DNA of 64,000 bases, taken from NCBI GenBank assembly GCA_012861695.1, contig JAAOOA010000002.1:39618800-39682799 (forward strand). Direction: 5' to 3'. A program made the translations under genes and the position numbers. Below, one piece after another: positions 20,548 through 32,500 of this stretch. Position 1 is the first letter of the stretch, and the number at the start of each line of letters is the position of its first letter. The stretch comes from Trematomus loennbergii. Its lineage: Eukaryota; Chordata; Actinopteri; Perciformes; Nototheniidae. The notes under the pieces are model-generated. The model did no database searches. It had not been told where the DNA came from and was given only the letters and a program-made list of their open reading frames with translations.

Positions 20548-23500
20548 ATGATCTGTATACTGCTGGTAGCGGGCCACGGCACCGTCTTAGAGGCTCAAAT
20601 TAAGGTGAGTAGCTTGAATGTTGCAGCAGAAAGGAGATAAGCTGAAGGAGTGCAAAGTTCGGATTCGGTATGTAGCAATAACGGTACAAAGAACTACCTT
20701 AAAGAATCCCCCTTTTTACCACTTATTTACAAGTCGGCTGATCTGTTTACCTGTTAGACCACCACCTCATGCACAGAATCACAGGGATGTTAAGTTACAT
20801 TCGGCGCACATGTGACCAATATTTCTGATAATCTTTAAAAAATGACATTTTTTTCATTGGCTCTGGAACGCCATCTATCTATCATTGTGGTGGAATGAAA
20901 TGAAAGTTTTGTGAAAAACCTTGACTCGTATACGTTGTATACCTGCCGAATTATTTTTTTAACAATTACATTCACCGAGGAAGAAAGACACAATTATGGA
21001 GCTAACTTCTTAAGGTTGGCACATGATGTTCCCCAAAATAACGTTATTATTATCAGAGGGGGACGTGTTGTGTTTAGGGACACCTGTGTTTGAGTTGACG
21101 TTATTTAATATCACCTATACGTATCATACAACCCCACGTGAACACTTATCCTTTTTTGTTTTAAATATAAAATTGTACATTATGTAAAACGCATACAATG
21201 AGCTAGGGAATCCAAAGTTTATCTTAATAACACATACTGTACTGCAGCGGACTGTTATTACGTCAATTTAAGTAAGTACTGCACTGCTTAATTGAATTGT
21301 TACGCTACAAAAATGATTATGTTTTAAATAAGTTAGTTTGCAGATAATCATTCTCAGTAGGCTACACATGAATTAACTAATAAATGATAGAACATTATAC
21401 ATGTACACAGCCAGTGTATTAGCAATACTTTTACTTTTTTATTTTCTTTAAAAAAGCTCTATTGTGATTTTTTTCCTATAGTGTGATATAGTATGTGTTT
21501 CTGTGCAGGTTTGCAAACATTAAAATCCCAAAGTTACCTCTTGAGGGAGTTTCTCTCCCACATACTAACTCCTTCTGTTCTGTTCTGTTCTAGACGAGCA
21601 TGTGTACATTCCTTCTATATACTGTCATCATAGTATAGGTAGTTGAGTAACCTGTATTTGAGTTCACCTGTTTTTTCCATCTCTCCTCTCCCAGAATGAT
21701 GAAACAGGCTTATACAGCCACCTGACTGGAGTACCAAAGGCTTTACTTCCTGGCGTGGGAGGAAGGAAGATCCTCGACTTTTGGTGGGAAACCGTCAACA
21801 TGTGCGTGACAGGCGCAAGTCGCCCCAACATGATACTTCCTAATTCCTGTTTTTCCTTTATTTTAAAACATTGACTGGTTAACTTCTTATGGTCTCTCTC
21901 CAGGCGACAGCTTTTCACAGAAGTGTATTTGGTGACTAATGCGGACAAGTGAGTTCAAATATACCCATTTGGTGCTATTTCGGAATACGGAAGCCTAATG
22001 CATTCACTTGAGATTAGGGGTGTAACGGGCCGTCTCCACGGCAGCGTTAAAAAATCTTGAAACGCTTCTGCCCATTCACTTTGAATGGGGTGACGTCACT
22101 TTTTTTCGCTTTCGCCGAAATGCATTGTGGGCAGGCGAGCGGAGATTCTCAGGATTTTCAAGATCCAAAGTTGAACAATGTTCAACTTTTGAAGCTGAGG
22201 AGGAAGCGTCAGCCAATCAAATCCCGTGTACGCAAATCTGACAGTTCAAGCTCTAGCCAATCAAACGGCGTGTATGCTGGGAGAGAAATACCGCAGGTCA
22301 TTTCCTCATATTCCAAACATGGAGGAGAAATTAGCGGTAGCGAATCAATCACCGGTGCTTTATGACCAGACCTACCGGGATATAAACCGGAGGAGCCAGG
22401 CATGGAGGGAGGTGGCAGAGACAGTGGTAGGTTTTCGCCGTTTTGGGAGTTTATATCCAGTTTACTTCGGGCTTTTGGCTTCGTATGTCGCGGGCGGGAG
22501 ATTCATGTGATTGGTTGCTCGCAAAAAATCCTCAAGCTTCAGATACGCCCACCTCCAAGATTTTTTAACGCTGCCGTGGAGACGGCCCGTAACGGTGACG
22601 GTTCGGGACGAATAGGCGGCGCGCGGTCCCGTGGGCTAGATCCGCGTTCATAATGCAGAGGAAAATAACTCTCAGAATAACGTTATTAGCACATTTTACA
22701 ACTTGAGGACCGAATGTTTTTAATAAGGGCTATACAAATGTTCATACTGGGTAGTTTATTTAGTTTAAAAGAAATTATCCAACGATTTACAGACGTCTCT
22801 TTCCCAATGTTAGTCAATGGGAAAAAGTATTTCCGGGCCCAGCGACTGATACGGAAGTGTATTACCGCCGTTTGGCCACAACGAATATTTCCTCAGAGTC
22901 CGGCGCACTTCCTGGGGGCTTGGATCGGACGAGGACGGTGTGTTGGCGTTGTTCGACAGCGGTGCGGTATGCTAATGGTAACACACGCCAAACATGCTAA
23001 ATCATATCAGAAGGCATCAGCCAGATTTGCCAATCACCGGAGCCCGGCAAAAGACAACAGCAGTTCAAAAGCTTATCCCCGCTGTTTTTAAGAAGCCAAT
23101 AGACATGAAAGCCGAGAGACCAAAATAAATAACGGAAGCTATTGGCATATATATTTCAACGGCAATGCGCACTGGAAACACTTTCTTATTATTTATTTTG
23201 TAATATTTTCAAGAAACCTTTTTGTTTGACATCAGCCATTATAGATACTATGGCCATCTGAGTGTGTGTGGTACTGTTTGTGGTTTGTTTTTTAACTGTG
23301 TAATACAGTTAATTATTCAAAATGTTAGAGTTCCTTATTTTTATACTGAAACTTGCACTACTGTTCAAAAATAAATAACAACAAACCTGGAATTATGCAT
23401 TTTGGACTTTTTTTTTTTTTTCTTGTTGTACCGAACCCGTACCGAACCGTGAATTCTGTGAACCGTTACACCCCTACTTGAGATACAAATATTTTTGCCT

Positions 23501-26500
23501 TTTTTAATTTACAATTCCCACAATTCTGAAAAAGTGATATTTACAAAGTGAATGTTTTATATTCTGGTGGCTCCATTCTCATTGTGTTTCACCAACCAGG
23601 TATAAGTACTATGAGCGCTGGGCCACAGCTAACGACTTCCCGGTTGAAAACATTGTGAATGACGGCAGCACGACGTTGGAGGACCGCCTCGGAGCCGTGC
23701 TGATCTGGAGCTGGTCATCCGCAGCCGAAAGCTGGAAGACGACATCATGGTGGTATGGTGAATTCATCTACTATTGGTGTTGGAGCATCTCTATTTAAAA
23801 AGCTGCTCAGCACTGTTGGATCAGATAACTGATAAAATGTAGTCAGCTATTGCACACAAATCGCATTACATTTTTTTGTATAAGTAACTAAATCTATTGG
23901 ATTTCAAAAAGATTAAAGGGCCCTATCATGCTCTTTGTGCGTTTCCTTTTCCTGTAGCGTGTTTATAGGTTTTAGTGCATGTAAATGGTCTGCAAAGGCA
24001 GAAATCCCAAAGTTCCATCCAGAGGGAGTTCTATTTCGTCCCTACTGACCGCCAGAGGCGGTGCTTTAGCACTGGATATGTCCATCGCGCGCATGTGCAG
24101 CTCGAGTACCAATAAAAACAAAGTGACCTGTGACCCACGTGACACCGGCTATATCTGCCGATGTCGTCAGAGGATCTGTTCCTTTCATCTTCTCGCTGCG
24201 CGAGAGTACCGTGGCTACATTCTTGTAGCCTACAGCGTTCAGTTTGAACGTTTGATCTGAGGGATTTCTCTGCATGCAGCTGGCCACGTGCAGCTTCGCG
24301 ACGGACAGGTTTGTGTCAACTTTGTGGTGATGGCTGTGTCCCTACACCCTCTCCCAGCTAAGTTGTCCTGATTGCTGTCTTGTTTTTTGTTTGGCTTAAG
24401 ACTTTCTGGTGACGACAGTGGTCCCGCTTCCTCTCCCATAAAGTTGCCCTTATTGTGCTCTTTTGTACTTTCTGCTTGTGCGTTGTGCCCGAGCTATCAT
24501 TGGCATTTTGAGTTTCCAGCTTTAGCTGCGTTTCTCATTTTATTTAGTTAGCAGTAGCGTGGCTCAGCCTAACTATATCGTATTTACTGCTCCTAGTACT
24601 AGACTCCTAGCACTAGGATGGGTTAGATGCAGAGAACAATCTTCACTGTGTGTGCTGTGTGCTCTGCATGTGTGGCCAGTAAAGAGGGTTTCATCCCTCC
24701 CAATATTATATTATTGCTAGTGTGCAGCCGTTTGGCTGACACTTTTAAGCACTGGCCATGGTTACTACTGTAACTATGGTTCTATGCCGCGTAGGCACTG
24801 GCCACGGTTACTACGGTTCTATGCCGTGTAAGCACTGGCCATGGTTACTACTGTAAATACGGTTCTATGCCGTGCTGTTCTCTTCTTTAGAAGCTAATTA
24901 TCTGGGCTTAACATTTATAATAATAATACATTTGATTTATATAGCACACTTTTAAAAACAACGTCATCTCAAGGTGCTTCACAAAGCTATATATATTTGT
25001 GTTATTTGACTTGGACATGCTTGATTGTTAGCAGCAGCCGCTTGGCTAACACCTTGCATATACTTTTAAGCTTCATTATTTAACTCAGCTGGTGAAGGCA
25101 GTGCTCTCGCTCCCGCTCCCGGCACTAAAAGAGGTTGTGCCCTCTAAACAGCGGCTGCCCCATTGGGTTGTCGATACCATCCCACATGCCTATGGGGCCA
25201 GTGGCCGCCCCCTGCCATCAGGGCTGAGATGCCACTCTACAAGGAGCATCTCAACATCTTGGGCTGCCCTGAGAGAGGTGCCCCTGGAGACCATCTGCAC
25301 TGCGGCGTCGTGGGCGTCTTCTGGCACATTCTCCAGGTTTTATCGGGTTAATGTCGCCACTCCCCATCCTTTGGGCGTGGTCCTTTTGCCGAGCTCCGCT
25401 GCTTCCAGTAGTGAGCAAGGGCTTGGATTCTTCATGACATGGTTGGTATAAGTCATCCAGTGCCTCTGGCGGTCAGTAGGGACGAAATAGAACGATAGTT
25501 ACGTCTGTAACTACGGTTCTATGAGTCCCTACTGACCGCCAGAGTATCCTGTCACTCAGAATTCTTGTGTGCTCGCGAGAAGATTCTAGGAACAGATCCT
25601 CTGACTACATCGGCAGATATAGCCGGTGTCACGTGGGTCACAGGTGACTTTGTTGTTATTGGTACTCGAGCTGCGCATGCGCGCGATGGACATATCCAGT
25701 GCTAAAGCACCGCCTCTGGCAGTCAGTAGGGACTCATAGAACCGTAGTTACAGACGTAACTATCGTTTCTCTCCAACACACCCGCCCCCCTGCCTCAAAC
25801 TTTATTTGTCCTGCAATGGGGAAATTAACATGATTACAACAGAGGATAGTGCAGATAAAGTGAGGATAAAAATTACAAAAAATTGCTACATATGCACACG
25901 TTATTAATAACACAATAAATAAAACACAAAAACTAAATACAAATTACAGAGGTAGGTACTCTTATTGCAACCTTTTAAAATGTAATCAGCTAGTAGAAAC
26001 TGGGTTTTTTGTTATCTGACCACGTTATTCTGATTACACATTCATCTGTTGTTACCCAACCCTGCTGCCTAGTTTGATTTCATTGTGTTGACAGGGTGTA
26101 TGCTATTACAATTGAATGAATGGATGTCTTTCAGTGACAGTTTTCTCTTTGCGTGATCAGATTGCAGGAGACATGCTGTGTGCAGACCAGAACTTTGACA
26201 TTGCTCAAGTGATCCGCTTCTTCAGGTCAGAGGTGATTCGCCACAATACGATTTCCTCTATTAAGTGGACATAAAAGCATACAACCGAGTGTGTGTTAAG
26301 GGTTTTTATCAAGGTAAAATGAATTTTTTTTAAGTCATGAGCAGCCCTTCCCTTTGTGTGTGTTGCAGCCTGGAGAGTTAATCATATACTACGAGTTGGA
26401 GGAAAGTGAGAAAAGCAGCTCCAGAGGCATAGTGGAGGTTTGCCCCGACACCCACAGGTGAGACATTATTTACCTATAGTTTAATAAAATGGAGAAGTGA

Positions 26501-29500
26501 TGTATTTTTGAAGCATCGCAAGGTCTCCCTCGTCAAATATCAGAGAGATTTCCCCGTTGGATTTCGGAATATTGCAGAAAATATCCTTTGTGGTTTGAGG
26601 ACATTTAGTAGTTTAATTCGTTATTTAGCAACCGCCGTTTTATGACACATAGAAGCTTCGGAAATTCAGTGGTGTAATTACGGACCATTTAATTTCAAAG
26701 AACCAAACTTTGAAATCTCTTCAGCTTGTTTTAACCAAATACCTTATTCCAGGCTTCTGACCACAATCACATTAAAAAAAACGTTGACCTCGTGACGACG
26801 AATTCGGATGTTGTAAAATGCTAATTCATTTTAGAGTTTTAGGACTCATTCTACACTTCTCTAAAATGCACCACATGCTGTAACAGCAGCAACAAATGCA
26901 CAGTATGTTATTTTCTGCCACTAGGGGAGGTGCTGCCTTTACCACGAATGCTTCTTCTACTTAGCGATGAGGATTTGTTTAGTGTTCATCGGTCAATAGG
27001 TTTTACTGGAAGCCAAGTTATCCATAGAGAAATTATCCAAGCCAAAACAAACAAATGAAAACCAATATAACCAATTAAACCTGTGTTTCTTCAATGCGGG
27101 GGAAAATAACTTATCAGAGCGAGTGCGATCTGAGCTACAGCTAATGTTTGCTAACATAATAATTTAAGATCCAGGCCTCCAATGCCGAAAATTCTTATTC
27201 TAGATTAAAAATATGGGTTACGAACACGACCAAGATCTAAAAATGTATCGTAACAATGTAGCTGTGAACTGCATAAAAGGTCAATTAAATACAGCTTGCC
27301 TAATAGCAGACTTAGCAGATGTGTGCTAAATGGAATACAGACACCATCAAATACATTTAACAGGAAAACTATTTCAAAGACATTTAAATGCAGAAATGTC
27401 TCATGTTTGACCTTTTTACAAAAGTACTTTGTGTGTGGCATTTTCATTATTTTGCAGATTAGATTTTAATCTATTGTAGTGTTCTGAATCAGGGTAACAC
27501 GCTTCTTGGAGAAACCTCAGGATGGGCTCACAGCGTCCCGGCTGGCCAGCGTTGTGTTTTACTGTCTCCAGAGAGACACACTGTCCCACCTGTCCGACTT
27601 CCTGCGCCTGCAGCCTCAGGCATCCTTCGGACGATTCTGGGTTCGTAAGTGCTAATTCAAGAAGTGTGACCTCGGATCAAGTTAGAAACTGTAAATGTTG
27701 CCCCTCACAACATTAAACTGGACTTTTCTCTACTAACTAATTGCCTATGTTGTTAAGTAAACATTCATTTTGGAATTTTCATTGAAAATACATTAAATGA
27801 TTACTATGGTGGCCCGGAAGTGCAAGACACCACAGCATTTCAGAAAACACTACAGCATTTCAGAAAACGCCACAGCATTTCAGAAAACACTACAGCATTT
27901 CAGAAAACGCCACAGCATTTCAGAAAACGCCGCAGCATTTCACAAAACGCCGCAGCATTTCAAAAACGCCGCAGCATTTCACAAAACGCCGCAGCATTTC
28001 ACAAAACGCCACAGCATTTCACAAAACGCCGCAGCATTTCACAAAACGCCACAGCATTTCAGAAAACGCCACAGCATTTCACAAAACGCCACAGCATTTC
28101 ACAAAACGCCACAGCATTTCACAAAACGCCACAGCATTTCACAAAACGCCACAGCATTTCACAAAACGCCACAGCATTTCACAAAACGCCACAGCATTTC
28201 ACAAAACGCCACAGCATTTCAGAAAACGCACAGCATTTCAGAAAACGCCACAGCATTTCACAAAACGCCACAGCATTTCAGAAAACGCCACAGCATTTCA
28301 GAAAACGCCACAGCATTTCACAAAACGCCACAGCATTTCACAAAACGCCGCAGCATTTCAGAAAACGCCACAGCATTTCACAAAACGCCACAGCATTTCA
28401 CAAAACGCCACAGCATTTCAAAAACGCCACAGCATTTCAGAAAACGCCACAGCATTTCAGAAAACACCACAGCATTTCACATTGGACGGAAAGGGTATTC
28501 CTTTAGGGAGAACACTTCTTGTTTGTGATTGGACAGAGCCAGCCAGAGAAGCACTGCTGTGATTGGTTGTTTTTGCTGCCAGTCAAGAAATGACGCTTCG
28601 TGATTGGTCAGCACCTGACAGCGCAACATGTCCCAACACATCAACCGTTAGCTGTTAGCACACACTCAGAGCTCACAGCTCCTCATATCTGTTCAGAAAC
28701 TGGACAAAAGTTAAACAAGTACAAACCACAGACTGTCTATGTCATGGTGAATACAGTCGCTGCTTTATTTATGTCTGTATGACGTTGTTGTGAGTGTGGA
28801 CGGAGCAGCTACAGGTTAGTTTAGCCTGATGGATCCGATTCCATTCAGAAAACACGCATTTTAAAAGCTTTTCGCCTGCCGTCTTGTCTGCAGACTTGTC
28901 AAAGCATTAATTCATGGTTTTTACTAACCGGTATCAGTATGTAGTTACTTCGGCATCACTTTGAAACGTGTATTACAATTAAATCACGGTCAATATTGTA
29001 ACGGACTGGTTATAATGTTGATGTTTGATGTGTTTGTTGTTCAGAGTTTGTTTGCATTTTACAGAGTGTCAGTGAACGTGCCACTGTTTTGATGGACGGT
29101 TCTTGTGACCTGTAGCTGTGGGTTTGGGTGGGAGAGTGTTGTCTGGTTGGTTGGGGCTGGAAGAGGGAGGTTCCGGGAGGGGGAGACGCGGGAAGCGAGA
29201 GAGGAGTTAGGGGAATATGTGACGGAGAGTGAGGATATACGACAGAGTTAGTGGATTGTTTGGCGTGGTTATGGCCAACAGTAACCTGTGATCTGTATAA
29301 TAAACTCCCGGATAAAGGACAAACCAAGCCTCGCTGTGTTCCTGTAGCGAGACGCTACAATATGTTCATTTTGTTGTAGTTGGTATCTCCCATAGAATTT
29401 ACATGGAGATACGCCCCGCCCCCTCTCCAGCGCGTCTTGTTTGAATGACAGGAGCAAACACAGCTGACAGCCGCGGTGAAACTCGAGCGATTAGAGCGAT

Positions 29501-32500
29501 GCGAATATTGGGTAGTCTATAGCATTTACATGGAGATAAGCCCTAAAAACCATGAATTAATAAAGCATTAAATCATGGTTTTTTCGCATTGCTCTAATCG
29601 CTCGAGTTTCACCGCAGCTGTCAGTGTTTACTCCTGTCATTCAAACAAGACGTGCTGGAGAGGGGGCGGATCGATCAGGCTAAACTAACCTGTAGCTGCT
29701 CCGTCCACACTCACAACAGCGTCATACAGACATAAATAAAGCAGTGACTGTATTCGCCATGACATAGACCAGTGGCGTCGCCTGGCCTGGGCATCCGGGG
29801 CTTTAGCCCCGAATGTTTTTTCTGTAGCCCCGGACAATTCTCCCTCAATAATATAATACATTAACCGTGCTTTACGTGAACCTCATCATGACACGAGAGG
29901 ACAGCAGCACTGTAATTTCCCGTGTTCAGTGAATGCAACAGAGGCATGACACCAGACCAATCAGAGAGTTGCATAGAAATAAACGTGTGCTTGTGTCATT
30001 CAAGCTCGGCTCTGTGTGGCAATAGCGCATTTAGTGTGATAGAGAGAGAGGGAGAGAGGGGGAGCGAGGGACCGGTGCTGTTAGCATCTGGTTAGCTAGT
30101 TGCACTAACGGACATAAGGAGCTGTTTGTTCCACAAGAAGCTGGAGGAGAGTCCTCTCCTCTCAGACTGAGAGACTCAGGTGAGCTAAAGGACTCTCTGA
30201 GTGTTTAGATAGTTAACTTTAGTCTAAGTTATCTCAGTGGGTCTCAAACGGTTTGGTCACAAATTATTCAAAAGATTATTTCCGCGGCACACCTTCATAT
30301 GATCATTATAGTTATTAAAAAAATAAGAGAATAAATGAAAAACAGTTATGAAATACTATATGGCAGTAAAACAAGAATAGAGTTTAAAAGGGGAGTGATT
30401 AGTAAAATATCCATAAAGAAAAAGTACATCTGTTTACAGTTCTGCTTCATATGGGTGTTGAGAGAGGTATCCATAGATCTCTTCATTTTGCTCTCAAAGT
30501 GCACCAGATTGATGCATTTAACTTCAATATTTAAAAAAAAATCTTCCCGGGGGAGCATCCCCCCGGACCCCCCTAGAGGAGGTGAGGTCCGCCCCCCACT
30601 CATAAAAAATACCACTTTACCCCTGCCTATATGCCGTGAGCTGATTATCGAGCCTTCATTGTAACAGTCGCGGGTGTATTGTGTGTGTGTGGGGAGTGTT
30701 GCAGTAAAAAATGCCACTGTAGTGCCGCCGCCACTGTGGGCTAAGCCCCGAATGTTTTCAGGTCCAGGCGACGCCCCTGACATAGACAGTCTGTGGTTTG
30801 TACTTTTTTAACTTTTGTCCAGTTTCTGCACAGATATGAGAGCTGTGAGCTCTGAGTGTGTGCTAACAGGTAACGGTTGATGTGTTGGGACATGTTGCGC
30901 TGTCGGGTGCTGACCAATCACGAAGCGTCATTTCTTGACTGGCAGCAAAACAACCAATCACAGCAGTGCTTCTATGGCTGGCTCTGTCCAATCACAAACA
31001 AGAAGTGTTCTCCCTAAAGGAATACCCTTTCCGTCCAATGTGAAATGCTGTGGCGTTTTCTGAAATGCTGTGGCGTTTTGTGAAATGCTGTGGCGTTTTG
31101 TGAAATGCTGTGGCGTTTTCTGAAATGCTGCGGCGTTTTGTGAAATGCTGCGGCGTTTTGTGAAATGCTGCGGCGTTTTGTGAAATGCTGCGGAGTTTTG
31201 TGAAATGCTGTATTGTTTTGTGAAATGCTGTGGCGTTTTGTGAAATGCTGCGGCGTTTTCTGAAATGCTGTGGCGTTTTGTGAAATGCTGTTGTGTTTTC
31301 TGAAATGCTGCGGCGTTTTGTGAAATGCTGTGGCGTTTTGTGAAATGCTGTAGTGTTTTCTGAAATGCTGTGGTGTTTTCTGAAATGCTGTGGTGTCTTG
31401 CACTTCCGGGCCACCGTAGATTACAGTGTGATTTATTTTGTTTAAAGATAATTTGTACCAGACAGATAAGTTTTGTCAGGAGTGTAGATCTGTAGGCTTG
31501 GATATCGCTGCAGCTCCACAATACTTACTGTATATTCAAATCATATTTGAACACATATTAAGCCTTTGACCAATATTGTGCTTAAACAATTTGTATATTG
31601 CACTAGTCCATATGTGATTTCGATTAAATTCTCAATATTTGTGGAGCCGTACGAGAAATGTATAATGGGGTCAATTGACTCTAATTTTGCCCTTGTGTGA
31701 TTATTCTATCTGCACATGATTTAAAAAGTAGGTTTATGGACAATTACTGTATGACCTTGATTTTTATTTTGATTAAACTTTTCTTTGTCAAAATTTGACT
31801 CATTAAGATTGTAATCAGTCCCACTTTACTCCAAAACAAACAAGTGCATTATCATGAATGAATAAAGTAATAATAATGTGTGTTTCCTGTCTCTTCAGGA
31901 GTGGCTCGTCAATGAGAAGCAACTGGATGTGTTTGGGATGAAGCTTCCTACTGGCTTCCAGCTCATTGGACAAGTGGTTTGTATTCTACCTCAGTTCATC
32001 ATCATCAGCCAGCCAACAGGACTCTCCCTTTTGAGAGACCAGTGTTTAAAACAGGCATCCACTCAGACCTCTTCCCTGTGCAAACTAATTATAGGCCAAA
32101 TTGAAATTGAAGCTTTTTAGCTGGCATTTTAGAAAAAGGTTTACTTCTGTAATAGATCTTGGTAGGGTCTTTCAAAAATGTTGGAGCATAGTTTAAAAAA
32201 AAAAAGCAAAGTATTTTTTGTTATTCCTATAATTAAAACAGTAATAATAATAATTATTATTAACAGTAGAAGATCTAAGAGCTCATTACAGATTATATAA
32301 AGTCAAGTTCTAAGTTCTAAGTACAAAGTTCTACAAAGTACACCAATCTTAATACTAAGATGTTTATATACAGTACATACACCTTAACAATAATACAATT
32401 AAAATAAAACTGGAATTGAATGTAGCTTAGCAAAGAAACTCTATTTTCCTTTTTCTGGTAAAAACTCCAGAACCAGTTTATTGACATTTTTCCATTGACC

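Larger units (their letters stand above)
24029..25770 (+). mobile_element. DIRS-like tyrosine-recombinase retrotransposon remnant
   Basis: Inverted terminal repeats of about 180 bp (24031-24210 and 25565-25745) share GTCCCTACTGACCGCCAGAG, GCACTGGATATGTCCATCGC and GTCACGTGGGTCACAG-type blocks. Between them are three tandem ~40-bp copies of a GGTTCTATGCCGTGTA sequence (24750-24880), the C-terminal half of a tyrosine recombinase and an internal palindrome (25464-25545). DIRS elements integrate through a circle by this recombinase and have just such inverted and internal complementary repeats. RT and RNase H are absent, so this is a deleted copy. A dispersed ATTTATATAGCAC-type repeat interrupts it at about 24925-24990. 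It lies in gkup intron 4. Confidence 0.8.
27805..31418. mobile_element. 3.6 kb foldback DNA transposon with minisatellite arms (IS3EU-like termini)
   Basis: Both ends read TA(T/C)GGTGGCCCGGAAGTGC in inverted orientation, flanked by GATTAC at 27799-27804 and 31419-31424 (6-bp TSD). From each end inward come a 20-bp minisatellite, an inverted CCAAT-rich segment (28480-28830 against 29671-31040), and a central palindrome (29411-29507 against 29584-29668). Nearly the whole element folds on itself. The TAYGG start and 6-bp TSD fit my recollection of IS3EU, not verified. No transposase is seen. A solo LTR and a hAT are nested inside. It lies in gkup intron 7. Confidence 0.85.

Noticed and set aside
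22057..22653. Overlapping open frames of 83-102 codons on both strands
   Set aside because: All lie inside the nested TIR element and show no family signature.
27829..28480. CRISPR-like regular repeats
   Set aside because: Units are contiguous 20-mers without spacers, in a fish genome, and belong to transposon arms.
27797..28528. Long open frames (228-243 codons) of repeated HFTKRHSISQNATAF-type sequence, and their mirror at 30958-31521
   Set aside because: They are produced by a 20-bp tandem repeat without stops; all three frames are open with the same period, and the mirror on the other strand is the inverted arm. Not a protein.
30335..30783. 145-codon minus-strand frame
   Set aside because: It lies inside a hAT element and runs through its terminal repeat; no transposase motif.
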